Below are positions 56,451 to 64,000 of a stretch of 64,000 bases of DNA, in pieces. The first letter of the stretch is position 1, and every line of letters starts with the position of its first letter. The stretch comes from Maratus speciosus. Lineage: Eukaryota; Arthropoda; Arachnida; Araneae; Salticidae. The stretch is taken from positions 31,562,087-31,626,086 of the forward strand of contig OZ010787.1 of assembly GCA_963932465.1 (NCBI GenBank). The letters are read 5' to 3'. The translations under genes and the position numbers were made by a program. A model generated the notes under the pieces. That model made no database searches. It saw nothing but the letters and a program-made list of their open reading frames with translations, and was not told the DNA's origin.

Positions 56451-56584
56451 TTTTTTCTCTTATTTACACTGTCTCATTGACAGCAAGCTAAAACTTAAAC
56501 TTACAAGCTAAAAAGCAAAATAAATGTTTACCAATTATGGAAGACTACAGCAGACTGCATTATTTATTTTTATTTATTTATGTA

Positions 56585-56618
<34 letters not shown>

Positions 56619-57059
56619 TTTTTTTTTTTTTTTTTTACATTCAACAGATTCGATGCCAAGCTATATTAATCCATTTTCAAGTATTTAAAAATATTAATTT
56701 TTCTTTGTTTACTTTAGAAAATAATCGAAGAAGTTTATGAATTAATTAGTCAATTTAAATTATTAGACATACATACAAACCATATCTGGGATTATTATTT
56801 ATGTTATTTTTTCATAGATTCAATATAATTATAAAACGAAATTCCCTACCCCTTCAACAGTGTAGACAAAATAAATATAATGCTATTTTCCAATCGACAA
56901 ATCCCCCCCCCCCCTCCTCCTTATGAAAATTTTCTATGATTCATAAGGTAAGTCATAACAAGTTTTTATATTTCATTTATAATTCAAGGAAAATGTACAC
57001 AAACATAAATCCGGGCACATTTTCATAAACAAACATTTGAAGCATATTTAAAATTCTGA

Positions 57060-57083
57060 TAACAATGTTTGTTTATTTATTTA

Positions 57084-57114
<31 letters not shown>

Positions 57115-57170
57115 TTTATTTATTATTTTATTTTTTTATTTTATTTTTATTTATTTTTTTTATTTTTTTG
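57060..57170. repeat. (TTTA)n / (TTA)n low-complexity run
   Basis: Imperfect microsatellite; a similar (TTA)n plus T-run is at 56587-56636. Confidence 0.85.
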
Positions 57171-58280
57171 TGTGAGGTGAAATTAACATCATCATTTACG
57201 TATAATTTTATTATTCAAAATTATCTTGCTGTAAAATATTAAAATCACTTAAGAAATCATTTTATGATACAACAGTTAATAATATTATTGTTAAACAGGA
57301 GTAAATATTTTAAATAATTTTACACATCATTTCAAAATATTATTAAATTCACCGTTCATATATAAATATTTTCCATCAGATAATTAGAAAAATCTGAAAA
57401 CACTGCATGTCTTTTTGCTTCAATTTAACATAAAAGAGCATTTAATAATTAAAGTTGTCAAAAATTTATATGTTAATTCATTCAAGTTTCCATTAGAAAG
57501 AAAAAAAAAAGCTTACTTAATTCCGTGTGTTTCAACAATAAAATAAATGTTTACGACTGTTGCAATAATACTTATAGTTAAAAACATAACCATTATTTTT
57601 TTACACAAAAATAAATAAATAAATAAGTATGATAAAAGTTTTTTTATGTAAGAAAAACTGCGTAAAAAACACCAAGTGAAACAATACTGTATTGCATTTT
57701 ATAGTACGAAAAACAACCCCACAGTAAACAATAGCGTAAATATGGATTAATATTAATTTAAAATCTTAGACATAAATGTATACTTTAAATGCCGGACAAA
57801 ATGGAGTATTATATTTTATAAGTCACTTACCCTTTTCATGGCATACATTTTCTAGGATATTCCTTTGTTTAGATGGAGGAAATATTTTTTTTTTCTATTC
57901 AACAAAGATTTCTAGATAACTGATTAACATATATTCCATTTAAAAAAACCAGCTATAATAGAAAACTCAATTACACTGATGTCAGAATCACCACGAATTT
58001 CAATTCACATAGCGTTTCTTTTACATGTGCCATTCCACAGAGGATTATCCAGCGGTCAGGGGAGGAGCATTGCATTTTTACCTGCAAGGTCTTGACAATA
58101 GAGACTGAAATGTTTGTCCACTATTCATTTACTCGCATTTCACAGTGATTTTTTGTCATTCATAGAAGGAATTAATTTTCGATCCGCGCATGGCATACAA
58201 CAAACAAATATGGCTGCGATGATAACACAGTGCAGTGAATGTGTGTAATTCGATATCTTAATTCAAGACGTTTCACCATA

Positions 58281-58488
58281 TTAACCCTAGAACTACCGGA
58301 AATTTTACTCAAGTTTTATAAAAACATTCTACACCAGAATTTTTACTTAAAACTATTTAATTTGTTTATTTAACTTATTATTGTCTGATTTATACATTTA
58401 GTTTGTTTTGAAGAAATTTCTGGCTTGAATAAATATTTTGAATGTACATGTCGGGTCCATTGGACCCTTCTGGTAGACAGAGGGTTAA
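58281..58488 (+). mobile_element. piggyBac-like MITE, family A, copy A6
   Basis: TTAACCCTAGAACTACCGGA to GTAGACAGAGGGTTAA, 208 bp. Confidence 0.93.
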
Positions 58489-58548
58489 GACACTTTATAT
58501 TAGTTCATCTCTACTACCGGTCCATTAACACACCCAAGTATTTTAAAT

Positions 58549-58959
58549 TAACCCTCCGTCTACCAGACGGGTCCATTGGACCCAACAGGTACATACAAAA
58601 TATTCATTCAAACCAGAAATTTCTTTAAAATAAACTAAGTATATAAACCAGACAAAAATAAGGTAAATAAATAAGTTAACCCTAGATCTACCGGTAATTT
58701 TATTCAAGTTTTAATAAAACGTTCTACACCAGGATTTTTATTTAAAACTATTTAACTTATTTATTTACCTTATTTTTGTCTGGTTTATATACTTAGTTTA
58801 TTTTAAAGAAATTTCTGGTTTGAATGAATATTTTGTATGTACCTGTCGGGTCCAATGGACCCGTCTGGTAGACGGAGGGTTAAATAGTTTTAAATAAAAA
58901 TTCTGGTGTAGAACGTTTTATTAAAACTTGAATAAAATTCCCGGTAGATCTAGGGTTAA
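58549..58959 (-). mobile_element. piggyBac-like MITE, family A, copy A7, self-nested
   Basis: TTAACCCTCCGTCTACCAGA to GTAGATCTAGGGTTAA. Interrupted at its own internal TTAA by A7b. The sequence with A7b removed is nearly identical to A5 (37452-37659). Confidence 0.93.
58676..58883 (+). mobile_element. piggyBac-like MITE, family A, copy A7b, inside A7
   Basis: TTAACCCTAGATCTACCGGT to GTAGACGGAGGGTTAA. The empty site is 'aaataag-TTAA-atagtttt', as in A5. Confidence 0.95.
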
Positions 58960-59219
58960 GGTATCTATTATGTCTAAGCTCTATATTAAGACATTTACGT
59001 GTCTGAAATGCTTTTTCAGTCGTTTTTCTGTCTTACTTTAAGACTCCTTTATTTGCAGTGTACGCGGGATTTTAGTTTGATGTCATATATAACAGGATAT
59101 CCACCATCTGCCAATATTTTCTAAATCTTTAGTCATTAACTTATCTTTAGTCCACGGAACTGCATTTTTTTACCACATTCCATGAAAATAATGGAGCATC
59201 GAGAGGGGACGTCCAACTG

Positions 59220-59312
59220 CACTTGACACCACGAAGTTTTTTTCACCTTGTCAAAGCCATTTCAGATATTAATCAAGGTGAAAAACACTTTACAATTTTA
59301 GTGGTGTGAAGT
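59220..59312. repeat. Inner inverted repeat of BB (family AA)
   Basis: 'cacttgacaccacgaagtt' and the inverse of 'cacttcacaccactaaaat'; a second copy is at 48154-48252. Could be a small MITE of its own. Confidence 0.6.
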
Positions 59313-59489
59313 AAGGAAACAGTTAGGCATCTTCCTGTTGTTTAACCCCGTCCGCTACGTGGCGTGCGACCTTGATTGATGTGACCTCGCAGTTAATCTT
59401 GCGGTTAACTCTCCCATTTTAGATAGAACGCTTACTTATATCGCTTTGGACGTTTCTCTTACAATTATTACAAAAAACAGTGTTGTCAG

Positions 59490-60009
59490 TTAACCCATAA
59501 ATGCGCGATTTTTTATTTTGTTTCGAAAAAATTATATATGATACTCTGAAATATTTATTATGCAGGAAAAATAATGAAAAAAATCAGAGATAAATTTTTC
59601 ATATAATACGTCAATCTTTTCTTCTGTTGCACATGTGCAATACAAGTAAATATTACTGTCGTCGGGCTGTTCTACGCTAAAATAATGCAAATTAGTAAAT
59701 CTTTCATAAGTATTCCTCCAAATACCTTATTTTATATAATTATTTCTTTTATAAAACTTAACCTTTAATTCTTTAATTTCCATAATAGAATACGTACTAG
59801 AAATTACGTATTTCAGAGAATCTGACTTCACACCAGAAGTTTCAATGATTAATTTCGCTTTATTTAAATACAGAATGTCTGTTTGTAAATTAAAGCAAAT
59901 ATTGCTATTTTAATTTTCTGGTGTGAATTAGGTATATGCGAATTAAAAAAATCTATTAAATTCAAAAATTGTTGTTTGAATACATGCAAAGCTGCGCTTA
60001 AAGGGTTAA
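59490..60009 (+). mobile_element. Family C MITE, copy C9
   Basis: TTAACCCATAAATGCGCGAT to GCGCTTAAAGGGTTAA, 520 bp. Confidence 0.88.
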
Positions 60010-60240
60010 ACCTTTTTCAATCCATTTTATGACAGATTCTTTAGAGAAAAATCTCCAAGAAAATGTGTCAGAGTATAATTCATCTACATCGTGGCGATGT
60101 AAAAAAGCATGAAGCCATACATTCCTCAATACTAGGTATGAGCGCTGACAAAAAAATGGCGGCTACCGAAAGCGGATTTTTGTCAGGTGTGTACGGCCCC
60201 TTGAGTTTTGGTACTGATAATTTTTAAGTTTTTTCTGCGA

Positions 60241-60656
60241 TTAACCCTTTGAGGGGCAAGCAATTACGTTTGTGAAATGCTGAATTCCCACATGAAAATT
60301 AGCAAAATTTTATTTCAAAATAAGGAAAAGCAATTTTACGTCTTTTTTCCACCAAAGTTAGAAAAGTAAAATTTCCTAAATTTTTTCTGGTGTAAATCTT
60401 CATTAACCCTAGAACTACCGGAAATTTTACTCAAGTTTTATAAAAACATTCTACACCAGAATTTTTACTTAAAACTATTTAATTTGTTTATTTAACTTAT
60501 TATTGTCTGATTTATACATTTAGTTTGTTTTGAAGAAATTTTCTGGTTTGAATAGATATTTTGAATATACATGTCGGGTCCATTGGACCCTTCTGGTAGA
60601 CAGAGGGTTAATCGTAGGTGGGATAAAATATATCCCACCGCCCCTCAAGGGGTTAA
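60241..60656 (+). mobile_element. piggyBac-like MITE, family I, copy I5, split by A8
   Basis: TTAACCCTTTGAGGGGC to GCCCCTCAAGGGGTTAA, with palindrome GGTGGGATAAAATATATCCCACC 13 bp from the right end. Confidence 0.88.
60403..60611 (+). mobile_element. piggyBac-like MITE, family A, copy A8, with readable empty site
   Basis: TTAACCCTAGAACTACCGGA to GTAGACAGAGGGTTAA. The I1a copy reads 'aatcctgaTTAAtcgtaggtggg' (6833-6852) without the insertion; I5 has 'aatcttca-TTAA-[A8]-TTAA-tcgtaggtggg'. Confidence 0.95.
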
Positions 60657-60951
60657 ACAAGTCAAAAAAAACTTTTATAAAATACTGTTGTCTAAATTTA
60701 AGTGTCATATATACGTTAAAAAATCCGTCTTCGGCAGCCGACATTTTTGTGTCAGCTCTCAGGCCAAGTATTCAGGGAGTGGTGATCAGGCACCGTGTCC
60801 AGTTTCAAAACTAGACCCTTCGAATCTAGCCTATTCCATTGTGTGATAAATTTATAAAAAATACCTTTCTTCCTTGAGTTTCCAGTTATCTTAAAAATGT
60901 CAAGTGGATTCACTCCAAATGTTTTGCATTTATATGTTACATTTTAATATC

Positions 60952-61098
60952 ATAACTGCCAACTTTTACGCTTTTTTCTTACCAGTAAAATTTTATGGAA
61001 AATGTTGCCTTTGGTAATCGTCGAAATGTGCATTTAAATAAGGCAAAAAATTCTATTAAATTTTAGTGGTAATAAAATGCATAAAAGTTGGCAGCTAA
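60952..61098. mobile_element. Family X hAT-like MITE, copy 2
   Basis: ATAACTGCCAACTTTTACGC to 'aaaagttggcagctaa'; aligns with X1 at 39359. Confidence 0.8.
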
Positions 61099-61689
61099 GC
61101 AATATACATTATATTTCCATTTCCATTTTATATTTCTACACTTAATATTAAAATTCCAATCATTTATACCATTAACTCTTAATGGTAGCTTAATATTTGG
61201 AAAATACATCAAAAAATTACCTATTTTTTAATACAGAAATTAAATAATTATAAGGTTTCTACACAAAATATGCAATTAGTTTTTTTTCTTTCTTTTTTGT
61301 GGCGGAAAAAAAAAGAAGTTATAGAACAAGTTCAAATTTGTTGAAAATCCATCATGCGAGAATTCTGTGTCTTAAAGTTTGTTTTACACCATACAAATTG
61401 ATGCGAATAAGACCTTTATTTTTTACATCTCAGATCTTTATTTATCGCACATTTTTACAATTCTCACGCACATTTTTACAATTAGCATTTGAAATAATAT
61501 ATATACATTAAATTTTGATTATTAACATTTTTTTGAGCGTGATATATTTAGAAACATGCAATATAAAGTCCAACATCACAATCAGCGCCAGAAACCAAAC
61601 CCAAACGGAAATATTCAAAGACTTCACACAGAAATGCCAGTTATTTTTTTTCTGTTTTTAAAAGATATTCCAGCAATTAAAACTTCCAG

Positions 61690-61769
61690 CCCAAATATAT
61701 GACGGGCATGAGAAGTAACGAACGACACCTCAGCCCGTGATATTGACAGTGCGAGAAATAAGGGGTTAA
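61690..61769 (-). mobile_element. Family K MITE, 3' fragment
   Basis: 'cagcccgtgatattgacagt' and GCGAGAAATAAGGGGTTAA match the right end of K1. Confidence 0.65.
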
Positions 61770-61780
61770 AATAGCGTATA

Positions 61781-61949
61781 CAGGGCTCCCACTGGTCCGT
61801 TTTTTGAAAACCAGTAATATTTCAGAAAGAAATTCGTGGAATGTTTCTTCAACAATTCCAAGAAAAAAGCTGTTCCTGGAATGCTTCTATGAAATTTATA
61901 AAGAAGATTAAAAAAAAAAAAAATAGCGGTGTTCAAAAAACGGACCACG
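61781..61949. mobile_element. hAT-like MITE, family EE, copy 2
   Basis: CAGGGCTCCCACTGGTCCGT to 'aaaacggaccacg'; the interior aligns with 12370-12559 ('gaaatttataaagaagatt'). Confidence 0.68.
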
Positions 61950-63116
61950 AACTTAGCTCACTATCTGCGAACGTTCAGTTGAACTTGACTCCTTTTTTGG
62001 TAAACGAACGTGAACTGAACGGAAGCTCAAAATATCCGTGATTTTGAGCGAAATTTACAACTCAAACACAATCTTTTTCATAATTTTTCTAGCCGTCAAT
62101 AACAATTTTTTCCCATTCCAATGCCATTTAGAAGACGACACGGACTGGGGACCTGTGATATATGAGCCTGATCATCCGTTTATCTGGGTCGTGCCCGGGT
62201 CTTGCTTTCTTTGTAGGATCGGGTCGGGCTGAACCGGACTTATTTCTAAGCTTGTGCTTTATTATTCTTCCTACAAATCTGCACCGACCGAAATTTTCTG
62301 ACCCGGTTTAAAACCCTCCTTGTATGAAAATGACTGACCCGTCCCTGTCTGACACGTGCAAAAAACTCTTTAAAGAATTGTACATATACATTTCTCGAAG
62401 GGGTTGATACATTACTGTAAAACTTGTTATAAGAATATGTAGCTGGCGTAATCCTGTTTTACACGGAAGGTTTTCTTAATCGGTTCAAAATGGTTATAAT
62501 AATCCGTTCGAAATTAAATAATACATTTGTAAGAAACGACAAACCTGGTAAAAAAGGAATTTAACAATAACGATTTTTTCCTCTCCTATGTGATTTCGAA
62601 TTAGAAGGTTTTAATATATAGAATTCTTTAGATTTTTAAATCTCCAAGCCGTGTAACTGGATTAATGGGATTAATAATAATTCATATAATACAAATAGAG
62701 ATCCATAAAAAAATCAGTATAGTTTATAATAGGATATACAGAAAGAAATATAGTAAAAACAGTGTACTTTGAAACGGAGGCTCCCTGTACTATTCAGTCT
62801 GTGACACGTTTATTTAAAATGAGCAATATAAACATGTAAAAGAGACTGATATTTTTTTTTTCTCAAAACTCCTCGCACAAAACAAATTTTAAACATATCG
62901 CAATAAAAATAAATATCTTTACAGAACAATTATCACTGTACGGGCTGCTGAATCGTTTTATGCGTCATTTATAAAAACTATCATTAAGAAATTCCGAATT
63001 CTTCCCAGAAAGTTTGAATAGTTATTTTCGATTATTATAAATATAAATATTTCGTGAGTAAAATAAATGAAAATTAAGTTATTTTATGGTTCGAACTTGA
63101 AATGACTTACACCTGC
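61950..63116. other. Unassigned stretch
   Basis: About 62100-62350 is GC-richer ('gggtcgtgcccgggtcttgc', 'gatcgggtcgggctgaacc') and may be a worn repeat. No coding family recognised. Confidence 0.3.
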
Positions 63117-63290
63117 TGTAACGATGTTGTCTGGTTCTTTGGTAGCACTAAACAAACGACTAATTAACTTCGATTAACTTTATTTAACAGTTTATATTTC
63201 AAAATAAAATCTCTTCAATCATTAAAAAAACAGTCACTTCTAAACAAAAGTTACTACTTTCCCGCACATCTCTTTAAAAAAACCATCACT

Positions 63291-63498
63291 TTAACCCTAG
63301 AACTACCGGAAATTTTACTCAAGTTCTATAAAAACATTCTACACCAGAATTTTTACTTAAAACTATTTAATTTGTTTATTTAACTTATTATTGTCTGATT
63401 TATACATTTAGTTTGTTTTGAAGAAATTTCTGGTTTGAATAAATATTTTGAATGTACATGTCGGGTCCAATGGACCCGTCTGGTAGACGGAAGGTTAA
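63291..63498 (+). mobile_element. piggyBac-like MITE, family A, copy A9, inside the LTR
   Basis: TTAACCCTAGAACTACCGGA to GTAGACGGAAGGTTAA, 208 bp. Nearly identical to A3. Confidence 0.94.
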
Positions 63499-63542
63499 AA
63501 CACAGTCAATAAAACCACTATGTCCACACTCGTTCCCCGACT

Positions 63543-63543
63543 A

Positions 63544-63575
<32 letters not shown>
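63543..63575. repeat. A homopolymer, about 30 bp
   Basis: Inside the LTR; reads as a T-run on the element's strand. Confidence 0.9.
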
Positions 63576-63576
<1 letters not shown>

Positions 63577-63887
63577 GTATTTTTTTCATTAATCAAATCT
63601 GCTCGAATACTATCTGCCAAACTTTTCTCAAAAAATGCATCTCCATCTCACAAGCGACTAGCTCTCTTCATTTCACTTGACCTCTCACCTAACATCTTCA
63701 GCTCTCTTTCCGCATATCGAAAAAGTTTCTCTCCGATACGAGAGCACGGCTGATCAGTCTCCGAAACCCAGGTGGCGATCCATGGACAAGATCTGACTCT
63801 AGGCAGCGATTCAAGGACAACCGCTGGACAAAACCAGTTTCGCAACATACGAAACAAAATAGTCTACGGGGTTTTTCGGTCGTTACA

Positions 63888-64000
63888 GACTCCTCCCCCC
63901 TCCAAATTTTGGACATGTCCAAACGGAGTCATGGACAGGAAGAAACAGTTGCGGCAAGTTCTACTGAACACTAAAATTTTACTCTCTTCCAAAATGTTCT
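63888..64000 (-). mobile_element. Start of the internal region of the LTR retrotransposon
   Basis: Holds the polypurine tract and about 100 bp upstream of it. No open frame can be assigned in this short piece; the element continues past the window. Confidence 0.5.

Larger units (their letters stand above)
56147..59060. mobile_element. DNA transposon HH with CACTGTAAA ends, 2.9 kb, non-coding
   Basis: CACTGTAAACGCAAA and the inverse of CACTGCAAATAAAGG, with TA flanks. The BB sequence 'aatccacata | cgcggg' rejoins across it as in 48740 inverted. Subterminal arrays of a TCTTAAAA-type motif lie at both ends. No transposase found; 56.5-58.2 kb is AT-rich filler with (TTA)n and (TTTA)n runs. Confidence 0.7.
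56050..59448 (-). mobile_element. hAT-like element BB, copy with nested HH
   Basis: CAAAGCGATATATAAGTAAG and the inverse of CAAAGCGATATAAGTAAGCG. Flanks 'ggcgtttt' and 'gacgtttc' are a probable worn 8 bp duplication. About 480 bp is its own; the rest is HH. 'gtggacggggt' blocks sit near both ends, and an inner inverted repeat lies at 59220-59312. Confidence 0.68.
60139..60761. mobile_element. MITE JJ with about 45 bp inverted ends, holding I5 and A8
   Basis: TGAGCGCTGACAAAAAAATG and the inverse of TGAGAGCTGACACAAAAATG, matching on through 'cggct.ccgaa..cggattttt'. Without the nested elements it is about 210 bp. The 29-codon frame at the left end is just the inverted repeat. Confidence 0.75.
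63117..63887 (-). mobile_element. LTR of a retrotransposon (3' LTR, minus strand), with nested A9
   Basis: On the minus strand it starts TGTAACGACCG at 63887 and ends CGTTACA at 63117, so the ends are TG...CA with a 7 bp inverted TGTAACG. Just upstream (minus strand, 63888-63903) is GGAGGGGGGAGGAGTC, a good polypurine tract. AATAAA lies at 63178-63183 (minus). Without A9 it is about 560 bp. TGTAACG starts are frequent in arthropod Ty3/mdg4-type LTRs; no pol gene is in view to confirm. Confidence 0.68.

Noticed and set aside
60139..60228. Small frame starting MSADKKMAATESGF
   Set aside because: It is simply the inverted end of MITE JJ; the mirror end at about 60720-60761 gives a near-identical peptide on the other strand.

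Overview
No intact host gene is visible in this window. It is AT-rich eukaryotic DNA made almost entirely of transposable elements and their relics, with unique AT-rich filler between them. The mix fits an arthropod genome (an insect or arachnid, perhaps a spider; this is an inference and weakly held): Tc1 and pogo/Tigger elements, hAT MITEs, many TTAA-targeting piggyBac-like MITEs, a Penelope-like reverse transcriptase relic and an LTR element starting TGTAACG. I saw no tRNA, rRNA, CRISPR array or recognisable host exon.

Layout. 1-3.2 kb: a TA-flanked transposon holding a piggyBac-like MITE, which holds a Tigger remnant. 4-7.3 kb: small MITEs and a scrambled piggyBac relic with a long palindrome. 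7.8-9.5 kb: a decayed Tc1 element. 9.9-11.2 kb: a degenerate tandem array. 15.3-16.4 kb: a second piggyBac relic. 16.5-18.0 kb: a nearly intact Tc1 element with doubled terminal repeats. 19.6-20.4 kb: a third piggyBac relic. 20.6-32.6 kb: a stack of nested insertions up to seven deep, built into one minisatellite-bearing element. 34.4-35.5 kb: Penelope-like relic. 36.5-39.0 kb: a transposon containing a four-deep stack. 39.0-53.1 kb: Tc1-type and TA-flanked elements, including a 1.7 kb fold-back Tc1 derivative. 53.6-59.4 kb: a MITE with a minisatellite element, then a hAT-like element with a 2.9 kb insertion. 63.1 kb to the end: an LTR whose internal part continues past the window.

The main theme is about 40 short elements ending in TTAA. 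They fall into several families (called A, A-prime, C, F, H, I, J, K and L here) with different interiors but the same plan. Each has TTAACCCT-like ends and most have ACCAGAA-type internal inverted motifs. Most families carry a palindrome of about 15-23 bp, different in each family, about 13-17 bp inside one end. That matches the place of the internal repeat in the well-known piggyBac ends. Several copies sit inside other repeats whose uninterrupted paralogs are also in the window, so the TTAA duplication can be read directly.

All coordinates and alignments were read by eye, so element edges may be off by a few bases, and family names (A, C, M, ...) are local labels.
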